11,933 nucleotides of DNA, taken from Acidobacteriaceae bacterium. Lineage in GTDB: Bacteria; Acidobacteriota; Terriglobia; Terriglobales; Acidobacteriaceae. The notes beneath the pieces are model-generated. The model ran no database searches and had not been told where the DNA came from. It saw only the letters and a program-made list of their open reading frames with translations. How positions within the stretch are numbered: the stretch's first letter is position 1; every line of letters starts with the position of its first letter. Position numbers and translations under genes: made by a program. Location: contig PLBX01000160.1 of NCBI GenBank assembly GCA_003135495.1, positions 11,367 through 23,299 on the forward strand, in the 5' to 3' direction. Below are positions 1-7,139 of the stretch, piece by piece.

Positions 1-3000
1 AACACGTTTCTGCTTAATGGCGTCGACGCCAGCAATTTATTTAATGGCAAGACCACGAGTTCGGTGGCTTCCGCGCGCATCGTGAACAATACGGGCGTTG
101 CCGGCGCCGGAAGCACTACTGCGGAAGTTATTCAGAGTACGGCATCGCCCTATCTCGCCATTGGACAAGGATTGCCGACGCCCGCGCCGGAGACGATTCA
201 GGAATTTCGCGTGAATACTTCGATGTATGACGCGCAACAGGGATCGACGAGTGGCGCGCATATTGACATGAGCACTGCCTCTGGGACGAACTCAATTCAT
301 GGCAGTCTCTACGGCCATCGCGAGTCGAGCTGGTTGAATGCCGCTCCATATTTCTATAACCAGGATGCCAATATTCCGAGCAATGAAAAAGTGCCGGAGT
401 TGCATCGTTATACGGCGGGCGGGACGCTGGGATTCCCGATCATCAAAGACAAATTGTTTGGCTTCTTGAGTTATCAACACACACATGTTTCGGATCTGGA
501 GATTGGAACATCGCGCACGGCGGTGCCTTTCGGGCTTACTGACGATCGCAGCGCGAACGCATTGGCGAATGTCACTAACCAGAACTTTTTTCCCGGTTGC
601 AACACATCGGCAAATCCGTTGCCGTGTATCAGCGCTAGCCAGGTGGATCCGGTCGCATTCGAGATGATGAATTACAAGTTGCCGAACGGCCAGTACATGA
701 TTCCGTCGGCGAATCCTTCTTTCACGCCGACTCTAAATTTTCCGGAAAATGTTTTTATCACGCAGCCGGCGTATTTTATTACTGACCAGGCCGTATCCGA
801 TCTCGACTATCTGGTGAGTTCCAAAGACACGCTGTCGTTGAAGTACTACTACCAGCATGATCCGACCACCGCTCCGTTTGGACTTTCATCGGTGCAGGGT
901 TTCTCGCAGAAGTTGGATGCGGGGAGTCAGGTTGCCAGCGTTACGAACTCGCAATCGATTACACCGAAATTCAGCGTTACCGAGGTGTTCGGCTTTATCC
1001 GCGAGAAAATCTACAGCACGATCGGGCAGCCCTTTACTCCTCAACAGATGGGCATCAATGCGTTTGGTTCTTCGATTTTCCCGGGAATCACAATCGTGGA
1101 TGATTTGGGAAATTCTTCCCCCGCCAACACCGGCGGCGTTTTTAACGCGGGCTTGAATATTGGAGGGACGGCGGCATCGCAAGGCGCCTTCACCGGTATT
1201 TTTCAAAACCGCTGGATGCCTTCCGCCAATGCGATTTGGAATCACAGCAAACATACGGTCACGTTCGGAGGCAGCTTTTCCCACACGCAGCTCAACGCGC
1301 GGGATCGCAGAACAAACACTGGTACAGTCGGCTTCACTGATTTCGCCAATTTTATCCAGGGCATTCCTATCACGTATTCGGCAAATGGATTCATTGACAC
1401 GACATTTCTCCAGGGCAATGCGAACCGTTACTATCGGTCGAACGAAGGTGGGCTGTACGTACAAGATAAGTTTCAGCTGCGTCCCAATCTCAGCATCAGC
1501 GCTGGTCTCCGCTTCGACGATCATGGAGGGCTGACGGAGAAGTACGGAAAGATTTTTAATTTCGATCCGTCCGCTTACAACTACAACGCAGCGACGGACA
1601 CCATCGTTTCCAATGGCTTTATTGTTGCTGGTAACAATCCGTTGTTCCCGACAAAGGGCGTCAGCGATTCGACTCTGACCGGACGACAATGGGGTTTGGC
1701 TCCGCGGATTGGATTGGCCTGGAGTCCTAGGATGTTCAGTGACAAAGTGGTGGTGCGTGCGGGTTGGGGCATGTACTACGATCGCGGCGAGTTGTTCACG
1801 TATCTGTCTCCGGGATTTGCATCTGGCGTGATTGCGGGCGGACCGTTCGGTGTGAACCAGACTCCGCCATGGGTCAACACGACGGCTTGCAGCGTTTATG
1901 CGTATTCGAATTGCAGTAACTTCGAGGCGCCATGGGGGCCCGCGCTCGGCCCCGCGCCCAGTGGCAATCCACAGGATCTGGCGATTCCGAATGCGGCAAC
2001 GATCTCGACTGGGTTGCCGCTATTCTCATTCGCCGATTACAACCGCGCCAACAAACTCCCGTACACGATGAATCAGACGCTCAATATTCAGTGGCAGCCG
2101 CGCAACGGCTTGGCGATCGAAATTGGCTATGTGGGAAATCTTGGCCGGCATGAAATCGTCCCGCTGCCTTTTAATCAGGCGCGGATCGCGTCGCCGTCCA
2201 ACCCTATCCGTCCGGGCACGCCGTTCGAGCAGGACTATACGTACGGATATTCGATTGTTACGCAGCCCAACACCTTCAACCCGGCGAATCTGCCGCCCGG
2301 CAACCTTCCGACCAGCAACACACCCTACTTGCAAACATTTGAGGGAGGAAATGTCGATCTTCGCGTTCCGTATATCGGCTATTCCGGCGAGTCGGAGTCG
2401 TACACCGCAGCCGGCATCTCTGCTTACAACGCGCTTCAGACTCACGTCGAAAAGCGTATGAGTCATGGTGTAGCGGTCGGCTTCTCTTACACTTACTCGC
2501 ACGCTACCGATGAACAGAGCGCGATGGGACTGTTTTACAACGGCAATAATCCGCAGAACCTGCGCTCGGGTTACGGGCTATCCGACTTTGATCGAAAGCA
2601 CGTAATCAATTTCACTTACACGTACGAGCTGCCAAAGTTTTTCGCAACAGCTTCTCTCAAGGGCAAGGTGGCCGACGGGTGGGCGATCTCGGGGTTGACC
2701 GTGCTCCAGAGCGGACAACCGTACAGCGTGGTCGACTATTCGGGAGCGGTTGGCAGCATATTTTACGGCGTGAATGACGGCATCACGAATCCGGTGGTTC
2801 CGCTCTCTGGCTGCACGCCACAGCAGGCTGTTACCGGAGCTTCTGGGGTGAACCCTGGCGCACCCGCGCTTAACGCGAATTGCTTTGGACTTCCGTTGCT
2901 TGCGCCGGGCGCTTTAAACGGGGCGATTCCGAGCAACGATCCTTACGAAACGAACTTCATCGACCACGGGCAGCGCAATATTTTCCGGCAACCGTGGCAG

Positions 3001-3264
3001 ATGCGCGCTGACATGTCGATTATGAAATCCACAGCGATAACCGAGCGCTATGCCCTCAAGTTCAAGTTCGATATTTTCAATCTAACGAACACGGCGAGTT
3101 TCGATATTCCGATCGACGATGTGAGCCAGAACATTAATTTCAACGGCTTTCCGGCTGTCGGTCAGTCTTTGTATGTGCCTCCTAGCGCTAGCGGATTGGG
3201 CATCACGAACAAGACGATCAGCAGTCCGCGTCAGATTGAGATGTCGCTTAGCTTGAACTTCTAG
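1..3264 (+). CDS. Oar-like TonB-dependent outer-membrane receptor, 5'-truncated by the window edge
   Basis: The reading frame is open from base 1 to the TAG at 3262-3264, giving 1087 visible residues. A GTG at 64 is in frame, but clear plug-domain sequence (NTFLLNGVDASNLF) precedes it, so the true start lies left of the window. Visible residues 1 to about 120 are the end of the plug, including ETIQEFRVNTSMYDAQQG and an S-G-T-N-S-I-H-G-S-L-Y-G segment typical of Oar/CarboxypepD_reg-like receptors. The rest alternates aromatic and polar residues like an outer-membrane beta-barrel, with long loops, and ends in MSLSLNF, a terminal Phe as in barrel assembly signals. Family knowledge: these very large proteins are abundant in Acidobacteriota, usually start with a carboxypeptidase-regulatory-like domain (not visible here) and are thought to take up large organic substrates or act in adhesion. 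The substrate cannot be read from sequence. No downstream terminator hairpin is evident. Confidence 0.93.
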   Translation, partial: NTFLLNGVDASNLFNGKTTSSVASARIVNNTGVAGAGSTTAEVIQSTASPYLAIGQGLPTPAPETIQEFRVNTSMYDAQQGSTSGAHIDMSTASGTNSIHGSLYGHRESSWLNAAPYFYNQDANIPSNEKVPELHRYTAGGTLGFPIIKDKLFGFLSYQHTHVSDLEIGTSRTAVPFGLTDDRSANALANVTNQNFFPGCNTSANPLPCISASQVDPVAFEMMNYKLPNGQYMIPSANPSFTPTLNFPENVFITQPAYFITDQAVSDLDYLVSSKDTLSLKYYYQHDPTTAPFGLSSVQGFSQKLDAGSQVASVTNSQSITPKFSVTEVFGFIREKIYSTIGQPFTPQQMGINAFGSSIFPGITIVDDLGNSSPANTGGVFNAGLNIGGTAASQGAFTGIFQNRWMPSANAIWNHSKHTVTFGGSFSHTQLNARDRRTNTGTVGFTDFANFIQGIPITYSANGFIDTTFLQGNANRYYRSNEGGLYVQDKFQLRPNLSISAGLRFDDHGGLTEKYGKIFNFDPSAYNYNAATDTIVSNGFIVAGNNPLFPTKGVSDSTLTGRQWGLAPRIGLAWSPRMFSDKVVVRAGWGMYYDRGELFTYLSPGFASGVIAGGPFGVNQTPPWVNTTACSVYAYSNCSNFEAPWGPALGPAPSGNPQDLAIPNAATISTGLPLFSFADYNRANKLPYTMNQTLNIQWQPRNGLAIEIGYVGNLGRHEIVPLPFNQARIASPSNPIRPGTPFEQDYTYGYSIVTQPNTFNPANLPPGNLPTSNTPYLQTFEGGNVDLRVPYIGYSGESESYTAAGISAYNALQTHVEKRMSHGVAVGFSYTYSHATDEQSAMGLFYNGNNPQNLRSGYGLSDFDRKHVINFTYTYELPKFFATASLKGKVADGWAISGLTVLQSGQPYSVVDYSGAVGSIFYGVNDGITNPVVPLSGCTPQQAVTGASGVNPGAPALNANCFGLPLLAPGALNGAIPSNDPYETNFIDHGQRNIFRQPWQMRADMSIMKSTAITERYALKFKFDIFNLTNTASFDIPIDDVSQNINFNGFPAVGQSLYVPPSASGLGITNKTISSPRQIEMSLSLNF

Positions 3265-3284
3265 TTCCAGCGTGGTTCAAAATC

Positions 3285-3332
3285 TTTACCACAGAGGACA
3301 CAGAGGTTCACAGGGGAAGAGCTACACAGGGG
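3285..3332. repeat. CACAGRGG short repeat array
   Basis: Four copies of an 8-base unit lie in 48 bases after the receptor stop: CACAGAGG at 3290 and 3299, CACAGGGG at 3309 and 3325. The first three are spaced 9 to 10 bases apart. Read on the plus strand in one frame this yields the HRGHRG-type peptide often found as a spurious ORF in environmental genomes. From memory, TTTACCACAGAGGACACAGAGG is a dispersed intergenic sequence in Acidobacteriota and neighbouring phyla; its function is not known to me. It lies between the converging receptor and deaminase genes. Confidence 0.6.
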
Positions 3333-3362
3333 CAACCAAAGCTCATTTTCGAGACGACTTTG

Positions 3363-3815
3363 TCATTCTTGGCCGATGTCTTCGTTCCAGACTTCAGGAT
3401 GGTTCCGGATGTATTCGCCTAACAGCGATTCGCATTCGGAAGAATCGAGATCGACCACTGAAATCTCTAACGAGCGAAGCCAGTCAATGCCGCCTTGAAA
3501 TGTGCGGCTTTCTCCGACTACCACCGAGCCAAAACCAAACTGGCGGATGAGTCCGCTGCAGTACCAACAGGGCGCTAACGTGGTGACCATAATAAGGTTG
3601 CGATAGCTGCGCTGGCGTCCGGCGTTGCGGAAGGCGTCGGTCTCACCGTGGAGCGAAGGATCTCCGTTCTGGACGCGGCGGTTGTGACCGGAGCTGACGA
3701 GTTTGCCCTCAGCGTCGAAGATGGCGGCGCCGATGGGTATGCCGCCCTCGGAGAGACCTTTGCGCGCCTCGTCTAAGGCGACGGCCAGCATTGCGGAATG
3801 ATCGAGGTTGGGCAT
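3363..3815 (-). CDS. Fcy1-like zinc cytosine/nucleoside deaminase
   Basis: This 150-residue protein of the cytidine-deaminase fold most likely removes the amino group from cytosine (giving uracil) in pyrimidine salvage. Zinc ligands and the proton-shuttle Glu are visible: H56-G-E58 and P-C83-W-Y-C86. The match to yeast cytosine deaminase, recalled from memory, runs the whole length: GGIPIG near residue 24, GHN with N45, F106 in GESRTFQGG, and the C-terminal lid with W143 and D146 (VWNEDIG against WFEDIG in yeast). Those correspond to yeast substrate-contact residues N51, F114, W152 and D155. This argues against a plain tRNA adenosine deaminase (TadA), whose C-terminus differs. Guanine deaminase or another nucleoside deaminase remains possible. 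Start is the ATG at 3815; there is no Shine-Dalgarno sequence just upstream. It is transcribed away from the STAS gene and toward the receptor gene, so it is probably a single-gene unit. Confidence 0.87.
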   Translation of the reverse strand: MPNLDHSAMLAVALDEARKGLSEGGIPIGAAIFDAEGKLVSSGHNRRVQNGDPSLHGETDAFRNAGRQRSYRNLIMVTTLAPCWYCSGLIRQFGFGSVVVGESRTFQGGIDWLRSLEISVVDLDSSECESLLGEYIRNHPEVWNEDIGQE

Positions 3816-3823
3816 GACTACAA

Positions 3824-3829
3824 ATTATA
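3824..3829 (-). promoter_or_regulatory. -10 box TATAAT of the deaminase gene, possible leaderless start
   Basis: A perfect TATAAT on the minus strand ends 8 bases before the deaminase ATG. A transcript starting the usual 6-8 bases downstream would begin at or within a few bases of the ATG, leaving no room for a ribosome-binding site, and none is present. No good -35 hexamer is seen at 16-18 bases upstream. Leaderless initiation is inferred, not shown. Confidence 0.4.
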
Positions 3830-3909
3830 GGGAAGTGTGTTGATGTGCGATGCCCATTCTAGCTCGAGGTTATGAGCAGTTTTTCACTGCGTGGCGCAAT
3901 AGGTTGGAC

Positions 3910-3937
3910 TTGACTTTTGCTTTGGCAAGAGTATGTT
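3910..3937 (+). promoter_or_regulatory. Possible distal promoter of the STAS gene
   Basis: TTGACT (3910-3915) is followed after 16 bases by TATGTT (3932-3937). This is 5/6 and 4/6 matches to the sigma-70 consensus, about 115 bases before the STAS start codon. The -10 match is modest and the call rests on pattern only. Confidence 0.25.
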
Positions 3938-3977
3938 GATTTGGTTCAGGTTCGCCCCATTGTACGGCTGATCGAGG

Positions 3978-4005
3978 TTGACTGAACCGGCCCCGGTTTC
4001 ATACT
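3978..4005 (+). promoter_or_regulatory. Possible proximal promoter of the STAS gene with internal palindromic operator
   Basis: TTGACT (3978-3983) and CATACT (4000-4005) are separated by 16 bases. The spacer holds a perfect inverted repeat, AACCGG-CC-CCGGTT (3985-3998), which extends imperfectly to TGAACCGG...CCGGTTTCA. A dyad here is a classical position for a repressor, or for a MerR-type activator that twists the spacer. The start would give a leader of roughly 40 bases. Promoter and operator are both inferred. Confidence 0.35.
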
Positions 4006-4050
4006 GCAGATCGCTAACGGGAATCATCCTAGCTACAAGGAGACCACGTT

Positions 4051-4407
4051 ATGGCCGCGAACCCTATTTCAGTTCCAGAACTAAATCTTGAGATTGTCAG
4101 GACTCCGGACGAAATTACTGTCCACTGTACCGGCAAGATCAACTCGAGCACGACTGCGCAATTGCAGACCACTGTCCGCGCCCTGATACCGGAGGCGAAG
4201 AGTGTGGTCCTGGACTTAACCGATGTGAGTTACATGGACAGTTCTGGACTTGGCACAATCGTAAGTCTGTACTTATCGGCGAAGAGACAGCATTGCGCGC
4301 TTAAACTTGTCAACCTGAACAAGCGCTTGCAAGAGTTATTTCGCATAACAAAACTAGCGACGGTATTCGAGGGGCATGAAGACTTCCTCGGTTACACTCC
4401 GGATTAG
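4051..4407 (+). CDS. STAS-domain anti-sigma factor antagonist (SpoIIAA/RsbV-like)
   Basis: A 118-residue single-domain cytoplasmic protein. The STAS fold is supported by the strand VKSVVLDLTDV-like segment (residues 50-59) followed by the signature Y-M-D63-S64-S65-G-L-G, and by LKLVNLNKRLQELFRIT near 85-100. S64 aligns with Ser58 of Bacillus SpoIIAA, the residue phosphorylated by the partner anti-sigma kinase. In the known partner-switch the dephosphorylated antagonist binds the kinase/anti-sigma factor and frees a sigma factor. No anti-sigma kinase (HATPase) or PP2C phosphatase is encoded nearby, so the partner must lie elsewhere. Start ATG 4051 is supported by AAGGAG at 4037-4042, 8 bases upstream. 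No terminator hairpin is seen after the TAG. It could instead act in a chemosensory or lipid-transport complex (MlaB-like), but the DSSG phosphosite favours the regulatory role. Confidence 0.9.
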   Translation: MAANPISVPELNLEIVRTPDEITVHCTGKINSSTTAQLQTTVRALIPEAKSVVLDLTDVSYMDSSGLGTIVSLYLSAKRQHCALKLVNLNKRLQELFRITKLATVFEGHEDFLGYTPD

Positions 4408-4624
4408 GCGTTGCAGGAGACTAATCGCTGCACGGCCGTGGCGGCTGAAGTCGGCGTGGACAGCCGAAACTCGTCGAGAACCGGCGAATAAACAGCTTGA
4501 CAACAGTCGTCTGCGCACATAACATCCCCGTCGTCCTGATTCTTCCCCCCGCGACAGGCATCGTGCACGTAGAAAGTCCCGGCCAAATTTCAGATTTCCA
4601 GGTTCGCTTCGAGTCCAGGTAGAA

Positions 4625-4640
4625 GTTCCCGGGAGGGAAC
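4625..4640 (+). promoter_or_regulatory. Hairpin overlapping the ribosome-binding site of the short ORF
   Basis: GTTCCC-GGGA-GGGAAC is a perfect 6-base-pair stem with a 4-base loop. It contains the GGAGG (4632-4636) preceding ATG 4646, so folding would partly hide the site. No U-run follows, so it is not an intrinsic terminator. Confidence 0.3.
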
Positions 4641-4645
4641 GCACC

Positions 4646-4828
4646 ATGTCCGCAAATCTCCGCGCCCTGACAAGAGAAAAGAGCGAGGTTCCCATGAAAA
4701 GACTTCTGATGCCAGCTACTACTCTGGCCAAGAGTCTAATCGAAAAGCTACAGGTCGCTAAAACGCGCGGTATGGCGGCCACGGGGATTTTATCCGCTCC
4801 AGGTTCACGCGACGACGTTCACTCTTAA
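4646..4828 (+). CDS. Doubtful 60-residue hypothetical protein
   Basis: An ATG ORF of 60 residues, basic in the N-terminal half, with a possible short amphipathic helix (MKRLLMPATTLAKSLIEKL) starting at its second Met (codon at 4694). GGAGG at 4632-4636 lies 9 bases before the ATG, which is the main support. No family is recognised. Part of the ribosome-binding site sits in a small hairpin (4625-4640). It lies in the same orientation as the STAS and lectin genes, ending 55 bases before the latter. It may well not be expressed; the alternative is that this is simply upstream leader DNA of the lectin gene. Confidence 0.25.
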   Translation: MSANLRALTREKSEVPMKRLLMPATTLAKSLIEKLQVAKTRGMAATGILSAPGSRDDVHS

Positions 4829-4883
4829 GTCCGAAGGCACGTACGGTAAAATCAGCACGCGGCTAAGAGCTAAAAGGAGAATT

Positions 4884-7049
4884 ATGAAGACACGAATCAC
4901 GAGATTGATCATGCTGGCCGGGATCGCGGCTTTGGTGCTTTTTGCGGGCAGCACAGCCGCTTGGGCACAGACGGAGACCTGTTACAGTTCTACTCCCTCC
5001 TATTCGCCAGATTTCACATCGAACCAACTTTGCCTGACGCTGAACAATAACGGCGACACGGGGTACCCAGGTTTCTACCCGGTGGTCCCGCCTGCACCGG
5101 CGGGGGTGAACACCGTGCTGCGGCTTACCCCAAATGCGACCTACACGGCGGGGTCTGCCTGGTACAACACTCAGCAGCCGGTTGCCGGTGCTTTTTCCAC
5201 CACGTTCACGTTTCAGCTGAGCGGGTCCAGCGAAGATTCGCTCGGCAATGCAGACGGCATTGCGTTCGTGATTCAAAATTCGGCGCTGACTGCCCTGGGT
5301 CCTGACGGTTGCGGGATTGGATTCGGTGACGGTTCTTGCACGTCTGGTACTGGTGGTATCCCGAACAGTCTGGCGGTAGAGTTCAAAACCTTCCCGACCG
5401 GCACTGGTGACCTGAGCGGCAACAGTGTTTCGATTCAAAGCAATGGGACTCTCGCGAACTGCATAGACATCTGCAATATTGCGTTTAACAACAGTCTGCC
5501 GATCACCTTGGCGGACGGCAACCCCCATACGGTGGCGATTACATATACGCCGTCTACACTATCGGGTTGCGGTGAGGGTGGTACCGGGCCGTGCCCAAGC
5601 AGCCTCGATGTGATCTTGGATAACATAGACTTGTTTCCCGGCGGCGTGCCGTTCGACTTGACCACGATAGGTTTGAACAGTGGCAATGCCTGGGTCGGGT
5701 TCACGGCGGCAACGGGCGGTGGGGACGACAACCAAGACATCCTGAGCTGGACATTCACGCCACAATCCCAGTCGGGCGTGGTTATGATGGGAACGGAGAC
5801 CTTCTTCAATTTCGAAGGCGGCGTCGCAAACGGCGGCTACAACTACAATGCAGAGCTGACGAGCGGATCGCCTGTAATGGCGCAGGTCACCGTGATTCCG
5901 GTAGCAGATCAAGCGACCTGCCACGCCATCGTTAACCCGAACTTTCCTGGGGCTCAGTGCTTTGTGTACGACAAAGGAAGTGGCCCGACTACGCCCTCAC
6001 CGGTGATGTTTGAGCTCACCTGCCCTGGGTCTCCGGGTGGGACGTGCGGCTCGAGCGCCAACCCTTTCCTCGCAACGCTAGGCACCGACTTCAATTTCAC
6101 CTCAGCGTTAAACCCATTCAACCCAAACGAACCATTGGTTGGCTGGCTCAAAGGCGTGGGTCCCGATCCGTTGCACCCCTGCACTCAGTACGCGGGTAAT
6201 ACCCCGCCGCTGTTCCATAGCAACCAGATCAGTTCCTTCTCTTCAACTGGGGATCCTATCGGCAGTGGTAAGGGCTCGAGCGGAGGCACTGGTTCGTGCT
6301 GGCTGTTATCGTACAACACGCCGGGTGAGGCGCCGACCGTAACCGTCGCTGCGCCAGCGAATGGGGGCGTCTACCAGCAGGGCCAAGTGACGAACGCGAA
6401 CTACACCTGCACTACGGTGAACAACACCCCAAATGCAACCGGACCATATTTGACGCAGGCTTCCTGCAGCGCCATCGACAGTCCGGGCGGATCCGTCGCT
6501 CAAGGGGCGCAGTTCGACACGGCCACACTAGGTACGCATACCTTCACGGCAACGGTAGTGGACTCCGCAACGAACACCGTGTCGCAACCGGTGACTTACA
6601 CCGTGGTTGGGGCGGCCGATGTGGCGATCTTGAAGCTTGCAGCTCCACGGGTACGCAGTGGCAGCAAGCTAACGTACGGCATCGGGGTGGGAGATTTTGG
6701 AACCGCAAACGCTGTTAACGTAAATGTTAACGATACGCTTCCGCCCGGCACGAGCTTCTTGAGCGCATCGGGCACCAATATAGCTTGTTCGATCGTTAAC
6801 AAGAAACTGGCTTGCACGACGACCCCGGTCCCTTGCGCGTTCGCGGGTGGCACAGTGAGTTGTAATGTAGGAACAGTTATGCCGTTTTCGCTCTTCCTGC
6901 TAAACGGGGCGGTCATACAGATTACGGTGCAAGTGACGGCGACGCCGGGCACGAAACTAAACAACACTGCTACGGTTTCGGCAGCAAATGCTGATCCGAA
7001 GCCGGGCAATAATTCCTCAACCGCCAGCACGACGGTGACCGACCACTAA
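4884..7049 (+). CDS. Secreted L-type lectin-domain protein with Ig-like and DUF11 domains
   Basis: A 721-residue exported protein. A Sec signal peptide is clear: basic MKTRITR, hydrophobic core to about residue 22, and cleavage after A26-W-A28. Residues about 45-292 form a legume (L-type) lectin-like domain: A123-D-G-I-A-F, L163-A-V-E-F-K-T-F, H215-TVAITYTP, and a final strand W270-V-G-F-T-A-A-T-G plus D285-I-L-S-W-T-F. In classical legume lectins the EFDTF loop binds metal; here the Asp is K168, and the loop and following His are also unlike the consensus, so Ca/Mn binding may be altered. Residues about 300-480 are Cys-rich and unrecognised. About 484-575 is Ig-like (VTVAAPANGG... THTFTATVVDSATN), and 578-715 is DUF11 (SGSKLTYGIGVGDFGTANA, TLPPGTSF, NNTATVSA, PKPGNN). 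Several paired cysteines fit an oxidising extracytoplasmic location. Role inferred: surface or secreted carbohydrate-binding/adhesive protein. AAAGGAG at 4873-4879 supports ATG 4884. It ends before a strong terminator. Confidence 0.9.
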   Translation: MKTRITRLIMLAGIAALVLFAGSTAAWAQTETCYSSTPSYSPDFTSNQLCLTLNNNGDTGYPGFYPVVPPAPAGVNTVLRLTPNATYTAGSAWYNTQQPVAGAFSTTFTFQLSGSSEDSLGNADGIAFVIQNSALTALGPDGCGIGFGDGSCTSGTGGIPNSLAVEFKTFPTGTGDLSGNSVSIQSNGTLANCIDICNIAFNNSLPITLADGNPHTVAITYTPSTLSGCGEGGTGPCPSSLDVILDNIDLFPGGVPFDLTTIGLNSGNAWVGFTAATGGGDDNQDILSWTFTPQSQSGVVMMGTETFFNFEGGVANGGYNYNAELTSGSPVMAQVTVIPVADQATCHAIVNPNFPGAQCFVYDKGSGPTTPSPVMFELTCPGSPGGTCGSSANPFLATLGTDFNFTSALNPFNPNEPLVGWLKGVGPDPLHPCTQYAGNTPPLFHSNQISSFSSTGDPIGSGKGSSGGTGSCWLLSYNTPGEAPTVTVAAPANGGVYQQGQVTNANYTCTTVNNTPNATGPYLTQASCSAIDSPGGSVAQGAQFDTATLGTHTFTATVVDSATNTVSQPVTYTVVGAADVAILKLAAPRVRSGSKLTYGIGVGDFGTANAVNVNVNDTLPPGTSFLSASGTNIACSIVNKKLACTTTPVPCAFAGGTVSCNVGTVMPFSLFLLNGAVIQITVQVTATPGTKLNNTATVSAANADPKPGNNSSTASTTVTDH

Positions 7050-7054
7050 GAAGC

Positions 7055-7071
7055 GGCAAAGAGACGCAAGG
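7055..7071. repeat. Degenerate GCAAAGAGACGCAAGG-type repeat
   Basis: GGCAAAGAGACGCAAGG directly after the lectin stop resembles, from memory, the dispersed GCAAAGACGCAAAG intergenic sequence of environmental genomes. It is a single degenerate copy, so identity is weak. Confidence 0.25.
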
Positions 7072-7095
7072 ATCTCAGAGCCAACTAAGAGAGAC

Positions 7096-7127
7096 GAGTG
7101 CCGGTAAATGCCGGCACTCTTTTTTTT
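7096..7127 (+). terminator. Strong rho-independent terminator of the lectin gene
   Basis: A perfect 9-base-pair stem GAGTGCCGG (7096-7104) / CCGGCACTC (7111-7119) with a 6-base loop is followed by eight T (7120-7127). It lies 46 bases after the lectin stop codon. An outer pair GAGAC (7091-7095) / GTCTC (7131-7135) flanks it. On the minus strand the same stem lies just past the kinase stop but is followed by TCTCTCTT rather than a U-run, so termination in that direction is less certain. Confidence 0.92.
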
Positions 7128-7139
7128 GTTGTCTCGTTC

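Larger units (their letters stand above)
4408..4883. other. Intergenic region, mostly without recognisable features
   Basis: This stretch separates the STAS gene from the lectin gene. I see no RNA gene, no repeat array and no convincing protein besides the doubtful short ORF at 4646-4828. A minus-strand ORF covering 4354-4782 overlaps the end of the STAS gene, is Arg/Ser-rich without motifs, and is taken as chance. A TAAAAT at 4847-4852 could be the -10 of the lectin gene, but no matching -35 is found at normal spacing. Confidence 0.5.

Noticed and set aside
886..1689. Long minus-strand ORF (267 codons) inside the receptor gene
   Set aside because: Antisense to well-supported TonB receptor sequence, Arg-rich, no motif; typical shadow of a GC-rich gene.
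3285..3332. CRISPR array
   Set aside because: Units are 8 bases with 1-8 base gaps; no 25-40 base repeats, unique spacers or cas genes.
3272..3550. Plus-strand ORF with HRGHRG peptide
   Set aside because: Its N-terminal part is the CACAGRGG repeat read as protein, and the rest is antisense to the deaminase.
3876..3890. Small hairpin GCAGT-TTTTC-ACTGC as a terminator
   Set aside because: Only a 5-base-pair stem, no following U-run, and it lies upstream of both divergent genes.
4354..4782. Minus-strand 142-codon ORF overlapping the STAS gene end
   Set aside because: Low-complexity Arg/Ser composition, overlap with a solid gene, no recognisable family.
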